From JAUYQR01 sp050632395 (GTDB lineage Bacteria > Pseudomonadota > Alphaproteobacteria > Rhodobacterales > Rhodobacteraceae): DNA of 64,000 nt. This document shows, in pieces, positions 1-7,648 of the stretch (position 1 is the first letter of the stretch; each line of letters starts with the position of its first letter). Below the pieces are notes generated by a model that saw only the letters and a program-made list of their open reading frames with translations, ran no database searches and was not told the DNA's origin. A program made the position numbers and the translations under genes. The stretch covers positions 2,108,001 to 2,172,000 of the forward strand of contig NZ_CP192600.1 in NCBI RefSeq assembly GCF_050632395.1, written 5' to 3'.

Positions 1-2527
1 TCGGGTTGAGCAGGGCCGAGCGAAGGTCTTCGCCTTCGAGCGTGTTTCCGGAAATGGAAGCCTCGAGCCGACCCCGGCCGATCAGGGCCGCGATCATGCA
101 CAGGGTCGCCGCCTCGGGCCAGCCATATGCAGGCCTCTCGAAAGCATCGATAAGCCCCTTGGCGGTGCTCCTGAGTGCGTTCTTCTGGTTCGACGCGATC
201 TTGTTGAGGACTTCTGCTTCCCCCTCTGTAAGCTGCCCGTCATCGGTCATCTCAAGGTGCCGAGGGAGGTCTGCATCCTTGTAGGAGACACCACGCAGCA
301 TGCCGAGCGAAGTGAAGACCCGGTCCACGAGGGTTTGGAACCCTTGCTCGACCCGCCCCTTTGGATCGGCGGCGCGCAGATCGAGTTTCTCGCCCCGCAC
401 AAGAAGATCCGCCTCCGAGATCCTGTCCCTAAGGGCAGAGAGCAGTCGGCGGCGGCGCGCGTCGTTGTTCGCGCCCTTGGAGCGCAGGATCGCAGTCACC
501 CCCTCGCGAAGTTCCGTGGAGGTCTCGCGGGTCAGGTAACGCTTGGTCTTGAGATAGGTGGCCAGCTCGTCCACCAGCCAGTTTTCTTCCCGGAGCACGA
601 TCAACAGCTCGTTGTTTGTGATCGAGCGGGTTGCCAAGGTCTGCTCGCCCCGCTCGGACGGCGCCATGTAGGGCGTGATCAGGTTGATCGCGAGCGGGTG
701 TTCACGGCCGATCAGGGCGTGGTGGATGCGCTGGGTGAAGGGAAAGGACTGCCCGGACGCATCGTGCGTGATTGCTTTCCGGCCGCTGAGAATCTCCCCG
801 AACAGCATGTCGCTAAGTTCCCGGGCGACGTCCGACGCGTCGAGCCCAATCAACTTGATCTTCTGCTCAATGTCCTTCTCTTCGTCGGTCAGGAACTCGT
901 AGAGATCCCCGTTCCGCTGGACGTAGGACTCCTGCTCAAGAAGCGCGAGCGCTGCCTCCACGTCCCGCTTGTGCCGGGTCGGGTCCAGATCGAGCCGGTC
1001 CCGCATCAGGATTGCGACGTTCCGGGCGGTCGGCTTGAACTCGTCCACGTATTTGACGAGGAAGAGCGCCTTCAGGACCCGGACGGCGAAGGGGTTCTGC
1101 TCGCCGATCTGGCGCTCTGCAGTGATAATCGCGTGCTTGGCGCTGGTTTTCACCACACCTTCGATGCCGGCGTACATCCGATCGAAGGTGGCAAGCGCGC
1201 CGAGCGGTTCGCCCATCATGGCTCGACCCACCTCCTGAAAGGCGCCCAGCATTGAGCGCTCGCCCGTTGAGGTATGGCGTCCCTCGAAGGCGTTCTGGTC
1301 CGACAGGGTCCGGATCGCCTTTTGAAAAAGCTCATACTGATAGGGGTGGAAGGGGTAAGACCGGACAAAATGATCCCGGTCGCGGAAGCCAAGCATCGTC
1401 TGGGTGCCATCTGTGAACTTGAACAAGGTTCGCAGGTTCTCTGCGTGATCGTCGTATAGTTCGCCGAGGCTCGCCTTCGCAGTGGGGGTCTTCTCGAGAA
1501 GACGGCGCTGTATCACCTCCGCGACATCTGCGGCGTTCAGTGGCAGCTTGACGTCGAAGCGGCCCATAATCTTGGAAAAGTCACTCCCGACGGCGTGGTT
1601 CATCTGTCCGATAATCGTGTCCATTTCCTGCTGGGCGGTGACCACGATCCACGCCCGGCCCCGGCAGCGGGTGTTCAGGCTCTCGGCGATGGTCTGGAGG
1701 TTCGTCATTAGTCGGACGTTGTCCGCGATGTACTGGCCGACTTCATCAACGAAGAAGTTGAGCCGGAACCCCGGCGCGGATTTTTCCTGACGGGCAACAT
1801 AGGCGCTGACCCGATCCGCGAAATCCGCGATCGAAAGTGTGCGGTCCTCCCGGTATTCCTTGAGGATGTTGCCGGATGGGACCGGGTTGCCGGTCGCCTC
1901 GGTGAAGGCATCCGTGATCGCGCGGCCGGCCATGCCGGCGGAGCGCCGCCCCAATTCCCAGTCCTTTCCGGAAATGCGCTGGAACGCCGCCCGAAAGGCC
2001 TCGAGTTGACCCGCCTCGTCGAGGTGGCGCTCGAAATCGGCGACATGCGGCATCTGCCCGTAATAGCCTTGCATGTCGTCGAAGACCCTCACGAAGACCG
2101 ACAGAAGCGCATCCGCCTGGTCTTTCGCCACCGCATTCGCTTGCTGGTCGATATTGAACAGGACCGACCGAGAGGGCACGCGGGCGGCCTTGCGCAGAGC
2201 CTCGAGGATGAAGAGGTCGCCCGAGAATTTCTCCTCGAAGAACGAGAGGGGGGTACGCCCGCCAGTCTCGCGGTTCTCGAGCAGGAGGGCCAGCATCTTC
2301 AGCAGGTGCGACTTGCCCGAGCCGAAGAACCCGGAGATCCAGACCCCGTTCCCGCTCTTGCCGCCGTTGTAGGCGTCGAGGAAGGCTTGAAGCCGTTTCG
2401 CTACCTCCTTGGTGACGACATACTCGTCCAGCTCGACGGTCAGACTCTCGGTGTCATCGGCCTTGATGACCCCGTCGATATGGCGGTTGATGTCCTTGAG
2501 GAAGATGTCCTTCAACGGAATGGTCAT
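1..2527 (-). CDS. brxC: BREX P-loop ATPase BrxC, N-terminal 842 codons
   Basis: Runs off the left edge, so only the first 842 codons are visible; the family is usually about 1200 residues. BrxC is the large ATPase of the BREX phage-defence system, which marks host DNA by methylation and blocks phage replication. The visible part has a Walker A loop (GFFGSGKSH, residues 66-74) and a Walker-B-like FFVDEVGQ near residue 255. The ATG at 2527 overlaps the brxB stop (ATGA), which fixes the start by translational coupling. The usual partners pglX, pglZ and brxL are not in the window and would lie further left. No frameshift was seen in the visible part. The name rests on family recognition plus the brxA-brxB context. 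Confidence 0.93.
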   Translation of the reverse strand, partial: MTIPLKDIFLKDINRHIDGVIKADDTESLTVELDEYVVTKEVAKRLQAFLDAYNGGKSGNGVWISGFFGSGKSHLLKMLALLLENRETGGRTPLSFFEEKFSGDLFILEALRKAARVPSRSVLFNIDQQANAVAKDQADALLSVFVRVFDDMQGYYGQMPHVADFERHLDEAGQLEAFRAAFQRISGKDWELGRRSAGMAGRAITDAFTEATGNPVPSGNILKEYREDRTLSIADFADRVSAYVARQEKSAPGFRLNFFVDEVGQYIADNVRLMTNLQTIAESLNTRCRGRAWIVVTAQQEMDTIIGQMNHAVGSDFSKIMGRFDVKLPLNAADVAEVIQRRLLEKTPTAKASLGELYDDHAENLRTLFKFTDGTQTMLGFRDRDHFVRSYPFHPYQYELFQKAIRTLSDQNAFEGRHTSTGERSMLGAFQEVGRAMMGEPLGALATFDRMYAGIEGVVKTSAKHAIITAERQIGEQNPFAVRVLKALFLVKYVDEFKPTARNVAILMRDRLDLDPTRHKRDVEAALALLEQESYVQRNGDLYEFLTDEEKDIEQKIKLIGLDASDVARELSDMLFGEILSGRKAITHDASGQSFPFTQRIHHALIGREHPLAINLITPYMAPSERGEQTLATRSITNNELLIVLREENWLVDELATYLKTKRYLTRETSTELREGVTAILRSKGANNDARRRRLLSALRDRISEADLLVRGEKLDLRAADPKGRVEQGFQTLVDRVFTSLGMLRGVSYKDADLPRHLEMTDDGQLTEGEAEVLNKIASNQKNALRSTAKGLIDAFERPAYGWPEAATLCMIAALIGRGRLEASISGNTLEGEDLRSALLNP

Positions 2528-3159
2528 GACAACTCCCTCATATGCAACAGGTTATGGGCGCGGTAATAATGGTCTTCTTCCAGTCGGCAGAGGACCTGCA
2601 AGGAGGAGCCGTTCGCGAAGCCGTGCGAATACCGGCCCGGAAAGAAGATGACGGTGGGGGCGTCCTTCAGGACGCTCTGGAGGTTGTTCAGGATCAGGTG
2701 CGACCGGATCACCGGAAAGACCTCGCCAACCCCGGTCAGGAACAGGATCCGGAAAGGCCGTTCAGCGACCCGCTCCTTGATCCGCGGGATCAGGACTTCC
2801 TTGAGGTTCAGGATGCTCTGAAGCTCCTTCAGGACGACCTCCTTCGGCTCCTCCTGCTCGAAGGCAGCAAGTGCGTCCCAGTCACTCTCCGTGTGCAGGA
2901 GTTCGATCATCAGGTCGTAGAGGTTGATCTCGAGGACCGGCACCCCGTCGCGCTCAAGGTCCTCGATGAGAAGGCGGCATTCCTCCTCCATCTTGACCTG
3001 GTCCTCTGGGGCGAAGGGGCAGAGGTAGAACGGGATTTCGTTGCCGGGCGCAGTCGTGCGCAGAACGCGCGGGCTGCCGATCAAGCGTCGCAAATGCGCG
3101 CGCAGTTCGGGCCCGACCCGGGCCATAGCCCCCTGATCCACGACAAAACTCAGGTCCAT
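2524..3159 (-). CDS. brxB: BREX protein BrxB (DUF1788)
   Basis: A 211-residue protein of the DUF1788 family, a conserved small component of type I BREX loci whose biochemical role is still unclear. Recognisable stretches are the N-terminal DLSFVVDQG region, the PFYLCPF segment, and the LFLTGVGEVFPVIRSH and FFPGRYS motifs typical of the family. Length is normal. It starts 1 bp after the brxA stop and its own stop overlaps the brxC start, so brxA-brxB-brxC are translated as a coupled unit. An 8-residue extension into the homopolymer upstream would join it to BrxA if one G were lost (see the G9 tract). Confidence 0.93.
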   Translation of the reverse strand: MDLSFVVDQGAMARVGPELRAHLRRLIGSPRVLRTTAPGNEIPFYLCPFAPEDQVKMEEECRLLIEDLERDGVPVLEINLYDLMIELLHTESDWDALAAFEQEEPKEVVLKELQSILNLKEVLIPRIKERVAERPFRILFLTGVGEVFPVIRSHLILNNLQSVLKDAPTVIFFPGRYSHGFANGSSLQVLCRLEEDHYYRAHNLLHMRELS

Positions 3160-3160
3160 C

Positions 3161-3751
3161 TCAGCCCCCCCCCGGGATCAGATCGAGCCCGGACCGACGG
3201 TCCAAACCCAGAAGGTCGCGCAGCACCGTGCTCAGAGGGAGAGCGCAGACCCGGCTTTGAGCATCGAGCAGTTCCGCTTCCCGCAGCATCCGGAACGCCA
3301 CGCTGCGAAGGCGCGCCCGAGTGCTCGGGGCGAGTCGCGCGATCTCCTCCGCATTCAATGCTTTTACATCAAGGAGGGCGTCAAAATCTGTCACCCTGAT
3401 CTCGGGCTGGTACGTGCGGAGCCGCTCGTCGAGAACCTCATCGGCGAACTCGGCCAGGATCCGGTATTTCCGGCAAGCGGCAACCCACATGAGCGCACGC
3501 GCGTCGGTCATCCCGCCGGTGGCAAGGTGGCCGATCTCGGCATCGTTCAGGAGGGAAAGGCGGCCCACCACCTCGTTACGGATGCGCTTGACGGAGCTGG
3601 CCCCGCCCTTGGCGACGAAGACCCCAGCGGGCGCATCTTGTCGGACCTCTTCCCAAGAGGCGCCAGCCGCGCGCAGACGTGCGAGTTCGATCCCTTCGAA
3701 GAGGAACAGGCCGCCAACTGTGAAAGAGAGCGTGTAGCGCGCGGGCCTCAC
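3161..3751 (-). CDS. brxA: BREX protein BrxA (DUF1819)
   Basis: DUF1819-family BrxA, a small helical DNA-binding BREX component. The conserved start RYTLSFTVGGLF is followed by a helical body of ordinary length (196 residues from the start chosen here). The open frame continues upstream to an ATG at 3850, but that would overlap the preceding gene by 103 bp with unconserved sequence. The GTG at 3751 overlaps the upstream stop as GTGA and puts the conserved block at residue 5, so I prefer it. The gene ends in a run of nine G on its coding strand that encodes a Pro-Gly-Gly-Gly tail. Confidence 0.9.
   Translation of the reverse strand: MRPARYTLSFTVGGLFLFEGIELARLRAAGASWEEVRQDAPAGVFVAKGGASSVKRIRNEVVGRLSLLNDAEIGHLATGGMTDARALMWVAACRKYRILAEFADEVLDERLRTYQPEIRVTDFDALLDVKALNAEEIARLAPSTRARLRSVAFRMLREAELLDAQSRVCALPLSTVLRDLLGLDRRSGLDLIPGGG
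3165..3173 (-). repeat. G9 homopolymer at the 3' end of brxA
   Basis: Nine consecutive G on the coding strand lie directly before the brxA stop codon. Loss of one G would replace the stop with Ala-Glu and run directly into the brxB ATG, giving a BrxA-BrxB fusion. Such tracts can slip during replication or transcription; whether this one does is not visible here. Confidence 0.9.
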
Positions 3752-4788
3752 CCGGACACCTCTCGCAAAGCCTCTAGCAGGCGCCCGTCGGGCAGTACCG
3801 CCCATTTGTAGATCTGGATCGTGCTCCAGCCGGTCACCTTGCAGCCCCATTCGTTGAAGCTCATGACCGTGCCCTGATATTCGACCCGCTTCCCGTCCAC
3901 GACCTTGGCGGCGCTGTCTGACCGGTCCTTGATCGTCAGGATGGTGCCGATCGGCAAGAGCCGCCGCTCCACCATCTCCGCGGTTTTCATCAAAAGGGCG
4001 CGCGACCCCATCCCTGCGATCGCCGGTACCACTGTGTTGACCGGGGCAGGGCCGATCGCTGCAACAAGCGGAGGTGCTGCCGCCAATGGCTGGCCGTCAA
4101 GGCGTGCAATGAACGCCTCGATCCCCGGAAAGTTGGTTCGCAGTCCAGACCGACGAAGCGAGGCGCGAACCTCGAAGGCGTTCATGGTCTGGGATCGTTT
4201 TGCGATCAGCCGCGCGAAAGCCTCGTCTCCGGTGATCGTGTCGAGGATTTTCTCCACCTCCCGGTCCATGCGCCATTCGGACCAGAAAGTGTCAATCGCG
4301 CCGGCGCGGATCCGGTCGCGCGATAGGAGCGAGAGGGTCGCGCTCAGCATCGCAAAGTCTGCGTCTAGCTCGCCGATGCGGACGGTCAGAAATAGCTTCT
4401 CTTCTGCCGCCACTTGGGCATGAACCTTGTAGATCCGCCATTCCGCTCCGTTGGTCAGGACGCACCAATCCACCCCGGCGGCATTGGCGTAATTCAGGGT
4501 CTGGAGGAGGGGCTTGCGGTCATCAAGGCTGACGTCAAGCGCTTTCGCCTCCACGAACAGCACAGATCTGCCGCCCAAGAACAGCGCGTAGTCGACCGGG
4601 TTGTCGGCGGAGGCGTGGCGATACTCACTGCGAACTTCCTCCACGTCGTGAAGGTCCCAGCCGAGGGCCTCCAGGATGGGCAAGATCAGAACCCGGATCG
4701 TGTCCGATTCCGTGAGACGAACGCGACGGTCACGGTAGTCCCGGACCCGGTCCCGCGTTCGCTCGATCACGTGGGGCAGGGGGCTCAT
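3748..4788 (-). CDS. PD-(D/E)XK nuclease-like protein with type I restriction HsdR N-terminal-type domain
   Basis: A 346-residue protein whose first ~150 residues resemble the N-terminal nuclease domain of type I restriction R subunits and related orphan proteins. Visible catalytic-type residues are E27, D66 in PVDYALF, and E80-x-K82 in LFVEAK, the D-x(n)-ExK arrangement of PD-(D/E)XK enzymes. The C-terminal third has a small domain around WGCKVTGWSTIQIYKW that may bind DNA. No helicase part is present. It lies between the regulator and brxA with 4-bp overlaps on both sides (ATGA, GTGA), so it belongs to the BREX operon. It could be an effector, an anti-phage add-on or a regulator; the fold call is firmer than the role. 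Confidence 0.75.
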   Translation of the reverse strand: MSPLPHVIERTRDRVRDYRDRRVRLTESDTIRVLILPILEALGWDLHDVEEVRSEYRHASADNPVDYALFLGGRSVLFVEAKALDVSLDDRKPLLQTLNYANAAGVDWCVLTNGAEWRIYKVHAQVAAEEKLFLTVRIGELDADFAMLSATLSLLSRDRIRAGAIDTFWSEWRMDREVEKILDTITGDEAFARLIAKRSQTMNAFEVRASLRRSGLRTNFPGIEAFIARLDGQPLAAAPPLVAAIGPAPVNTVVPAIAGMGSRALLMKTAEMVERRLLPIGTILTIKDRSDSAAKVVDGKRVEYQGTVMSFNEWGCKVTGWSTIQIYKWAVLPDGRLLEALREVSG

Positions 4789-5219
4789 TCACGCACCTCG
4801 GCCCGCGCCCGTGCCCGGGCCACGCGTATCGCCTCGGCGAGTGAAAGCCGCGTCCGTGCAATGAAGACTTCGTCCCGCATTTGCGGCATCGGCTTGGGCA
4901 CGCGTCGACCGTCGCGGGTCACAAGCGAAGCGCCTTCACAGACCGTCCAGGTTCCGTCCTCACGACGCTCAACCCGCAGATCAAGCTCTTTGTCGATCAC
5001 GAAACTCCACGCAGACTGCATCAGTTCGAGGAGCGTCTCGACGGGCTCCTGTCCCATCAGGTCTCTCGTTGCGCGCAGCAACGTCACACCGGAATGGAAG
5101 CCTTCCGTGAGGGTGAGCCCGTTCTCCGTGCACCAGACCTTGAAGGCGCGTCTGTTACGCTCAGTCATCTTGAAGTTTACATTGACCATCTGGTCGAGCG
5201 CATCCGTCGTGGGGGTCAT
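4785..5219 (-). CDS. Ribbon-helix-helix-like regulator at the head of the BREX operon
   Basis: A 144-residue protein. Residues 11-45 (NVNFKMTERNRRAFK and the following helices) look like a ribbon-helix-helix module of the ParG/Arc type: a short basic strand followed by two helices. The remainder, with an RRVPKPMP segment and an Arg/Ala-rich C-terminal helix, is not recognised. It is the first gene of the BREX transcription unit and overlaps the next gene by 4 bp. A perfect inverted repeat 33 bp before its ATG suggests autoregulation. The domain assignment is tentative. Confidence 0.6.
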   Translation of the reverse strand: MTPTTDALDQMVNVNFKMTERNRRAFKVWCTENGLTLTEGFHSGVTLLRATRDLMGQEPVETLLELMQSAWSFVIDKELDLRVERREDGTWTVCEGASLVTRDGRRVPKPMPQMRDEVFIARTRLSLAEAIRVARARARAEVRE

Positions 5220-5251
5220 CAGTCAGTCCTCGCCTCGCTGCGCTTCCTGAT

Positions 5252-5271
5252 AAAGCGATAATGATCGCTTT
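5252..5271 (-). promoter_or_regulatory. Candidate operator of the BREX operon
   Basis: Perfect 8-bp inverted repeat AAAGCGAT-AATG-ATCGCTTT, 33 bp upstream of the regulator start. Its AT-rich centre contains CATTAT and TTTATC on the minus strand that could serve as a -10 element. The symmetry and position fit the binding site of a dimeric regulator; the link to the RHH-like protein is inference. Confidence 0.55.
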
Positions 5272-5771
5272 GCCGCGTCATGCAACGAGTAGTTGCGCTG
5301 GAACCCTCTTAACTTCATTCTGGCTGACCATTTTGCCGTTGGATTTCATCACATTGAGGTTTTATCATGGCGTCCGTATCCAGATCGCTTCGAGCTTGGG
5401 TCGGGCGTTTCGCGGACCAGTCCCAATCTACCCTGATCCGCCGCAGCCTCACCACGACCCCCGATATTTCTGACCAAACGGGTCGCGGATCACCCCATCA
5501 TTCCCCCGAACCACCATCATCCGCCCGGTCTTCGGCAAAAACGCAGCTATTGCTGTCGTGCCAAGCAAAAAGCGCCTCATCAGCTTCATCCTCCCTTCGA
5601 TCTTCCAGCGAGATCCTCGCGACTTTCCCGCTGCATTTTGTATGGGTGGGTGGATCCTCCGCAGGTTTCACCCGGTATTTTGTATGGGTGGGTGGGGTCG
5701 CCTGTGCCGAACCCCTCTGTTTTTCCCTGCCCCCCTCCCTCTGGCAGAGTTGCTCTCTAAATCCTGACAGA
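5272..5771. other. Non-coding stretch with direct repeats
   Basis: 500 bp between the BREX leader and the terminase-like gene. I see no convincing gene: the open frames are short and low in recognisable sequence. It should hold the upstream part of the BREX promoter and, near its right side, two exact 19-bp repeats. Confidence 0.6.
5635..5695. repeat. Pair of exact 19-bp direct repeats
   Basis: ATTTTGTATGGGTGGGTGG occurs at 5635-5653 and again at 5677-5695, 42 bp apart, with slightly similar flanks. They lie 77-137 bp beyond the stop of the terminase-like gene. Function unknown; they could be protein-binding iterons or the scar of a small duplication. Confidence 0.9.
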
Positions 5772-6233
5772 TCAGCCTTGATCTGGCGTTATATCCAGTG
5801 CCTGACCCTCTGCGGTCTGGCCCGGCATCACGATGTTGATGCTGATCCCGCCTTTGTTTCCAATGGCTTGGCTCTGCCCCTGCGGCTGCGGTGCCAGCCC
5901 AGCCCTGTCCATCAGGGCGATGGCTGCATCCAGCCTCACCTTCTCCGACTTGGCCTTCTGCGCCAGCTCGATTGTGACCCTGACACCGATCGCGCTCGCG
6001 TCTGCAAGGACTGTCCGAGCTGCAACCTGCACCCCCATCCTTCCGAGATTGGACCGCAGGAAGCCCATGACTGTGGCTTGGCTGGAGTATCCTGCGGCTT
6101 TGGCGAGTTTATCGCCTGTGAGCCCTTCTCTGACATGGAGCAGGACGGCGAGTGTTTGTCGCTCGTCGAGGATCCTGCCATCGGCTACTGTGATTGGCTC
6201 GATGCGGTCTTGGACTGCGATTTCGAGGGACAT
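5772..6233 (-). CDS. Putative phage small-terminase-like DNA-binding protein
   Basis: A 153-residue protein with an N-terminal helix-turn-helix-like region (LTGDKLAKAAGYSSQ, residues ~39-53) and a following segment SEKVRLDAAIALMDRAGL that closely resembles the conserved helix of phage small terminase subunits, which recognise DNA for packaging. The C-terminal tail is Gln/Gly-rich and then hydrophobic. No large terminase, portal or capsid gene is in the window, so if the call is right this is a solitary TerS. Alternatively it is a generic HTH regulator. It is transcribed toward the BREX operon, away from the plus-strand module. Confidence 0.5.
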   Translation of the reverse strand: MSLEIAVQDRIEPITVADGRILDERQTLAVLLHVREGLTGDKLAKAAGYSSQATVMGFLRSNLGRMGVQVAARTVLADASAIGVRVTIELAQKAKSEKVRLDAAIALMDRAGLAPQPQGQSQAIGNKGGISINIVMPGQTAEGQALDITPDQG

Positions 6234-7052
6234 GCTGGGATCCTCGTCGTGGTTCCCTGCTTTGGTTCGCTTGTTTTGCGATCAGCACAAGTGGGCAGGG
6301 TGGACGCGCGAATTGGCCCGTGGTGTTGCCGCGTCGGTGCCTCCACCGCTTAGCTCACCTGTTGCTCGGTTCGCATGGGCGTCGAAGCTTGTGCGCCGCT
6401 GGCTCCCCCTAACCCCATCGTTTCCGCGCTTCTGGCGTTGACCTGTCAATTGGGTTTCTCTGCAACAGGGTGCATCCAACTGACAACCTGCTGACAGGTG
6501 GCTTGGGCGATTGCCGCCTTCTGCGGCACCGTCGCTACTCAGGCTTCGCCCCGAGCCTGCTAAGAGGCAGTCTCGGCCATTCGGTGAGTATCGACTATCG
6601 CGGCTGCAACGCTGTTGCGCTCATGCTGACCTGCGCCCAGCCATTCCACTCTGCGACCCTCCCATGGTCGGGCTCGCGCCGCTCCATGTCTGTTCGGAGG
6701 CGGCAGTCACCGACTAATAATCCCTGCCAAAGAGGCATTGGCTACCCTCAAAGATCCAGCGAGTGCGCGCCCAGGCGGCAACCCAAAACGCGCCAGCGCG
6801 CAATGCAATGGCACCTCTGAAACTCCACACACACATGATCCCCCGTGGGCAGGATACCCCCGGTAGGCCACCAAATTCAGGCCGCCTCAAGGACTGCGGC
6901 CGGCCCATCGAATCTTGCCCAAGAGCAAGATTAGACAGGCCGACCTTGCGGCTTTGGCCGCGCCTTCGGCGTCCTTGACCCGTCCTGAATTTAGCGACGT
7001 GAACCCGGCATCCAGCCACGGGAATCGTGGTGTTTCATCGGGAGCAACCGAC
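6234..7052. other. Divergent non-coding control region
   Basis: 819 bp between the minus-strand half and the plus-strand half of the element. No gene is convincing here. It contains a perfect 8-bp inverted repeat AATCTTGC-CCAAGA-GCAAGATT (6911-6932) and an 8-bp inverted pair ACCTGTCA/TGACAGGT (6441-6448 and 6492-6499). It must supply promoters for both directions and could hold a replication or transfer origin, but nothing seen proves this. Confidence 0.5.
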
Positions 7053-7268
7053 ATGACGACCCATATCGAAGACATGCTGATGGAGATCTACGACCAGATC
7101 CGTCCCTACACGGACGACGAGCTGGCCGAGCTTTACGCAGACTGCGAGCCAGAGATCGAGCTGCTCGACCACTTCGACAGCGACGACACCTTTGGCGACG
7201 GCCTGCCCAACGGCTTTGCCCCGATGATCCGCGGCTCTGCGGGCATCGACGACGAGATCCCCTTCTGA
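7053..7268 (+). CDS. Small acidic protein, unknown function
   Basis: A 71-residue, very acidic protein (many Asp and Glu, with a DDELAELYADCEPEIELLDHF region) ending in DDEIPF. The open frame extends upstream, but the ATG at 7053 has GGAG 9 nt before it and begins the acidic part, so I start there. It is the first gene of the plus-strand module. Small acidic proteins on mobile elements are sometimes DNA mimics that inhibit host enzymes, or single-stranded-DNA-binding-protein-like tails; an acidic tail ending in IPF resembles the SSB C-terminal tip. That likeness is only suggestive. I do not recognise a family. Confidence 0.7.
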   Translation: MTTHIEDMLMEIYDQIRPYTDDELAELYADCEPEIELLDHFDSDDTFGDGLPNGFAPMIRGSAGIDDEIPF

Positions 7269-7271
7269 ACC

Positions 7272-7288
7272 GGGGGCGCCAAGCCCCC
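7272..7288 (+). terminator. GC hairpin after the 71-residue gene
   Basis: GGGGGC-GCCAA-GCCCCC, 6-bp stem, directly after the stop codon. No T run follows, so it may slow decay or attenuate rather than terminate. Confidence 0.5.
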
Positions 7289-7321
7289 ACCATCCCCAAC
7301 CCCAACTGACAGGATACCGAC

Positions 7322-7489
7322 ATGAAGACCAAGACCATCACCCTCCGCATCCCCGTGATCTCGCTCCCGAAGGTCACGCTGCCGATCACCGTATCGGTCA
7401 ACCCCGACTTCGCCTTGCCGAAGCTGCCTCGGGTGCGGATGCCCTTCGCCTTCAAACGCAAGAGCAAAGCGGAAAGCGTTGAAAAATAA
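7322..7489 (+). CDS. Small basic protein, unknown function
   Basis: A 55-residue protein with alternating hydrophobic and polar residues (ITLRIPVISLPKVTLPITV), suggesting beta strands, and a basic tail (FKRKSKAESVEK). Start ATG at 7322 has AGGA 8 nt upstream. It lies 53 bp after the acidic gene and is followed by the large nested hairpin. Not a recognised family. High-confidence start and stop but weak evidence beyond the ribosome site and context. Confidence 0.6.
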   Translation: MKTKTITLRIPVISLPKVTLPITVSVNPDFALPKLPRVRMPFAFKRKSKAESVEK

Positions 7490-7528
7490 GAAGAAAATGA
7501 AAATGGGCGCTGCCTACGGGCGGCGTCC

Positions 7529-7576
7529 CTGTCAAGGCAACCCGCCTTCAGCGGGCGCGTTCCGCGGCCTTGACAG
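7529..7576 (+). other. Nested stem-loop, candidate structured RNA
   Basis: A perfect 10-bp inverted repeat CTGTCAAGGC / GCCTTGACAG encloses a second hairpin CCCGC-CTTCA-GCGGG. The whole sits in the 159-bp gap between two genes of the module. It could be a terminator, an RNA processing site or a DNA recognition site. Confidence 0.5.
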
Positions 7577-7648
7577 AGCCACCCCCCTCCAGCTGCGGGG
7601 GAGGCACGAAAAAAGATCAATCTCAACACAAACCGAAGGAAATGACCC

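Noticed and set aside
257..1255. 332-codon open frame on the plus strand
   Set aside because: It is the complement of brxC, whose conserved protein is read on the minus strand; the plus-strand product has no recognisable domain.
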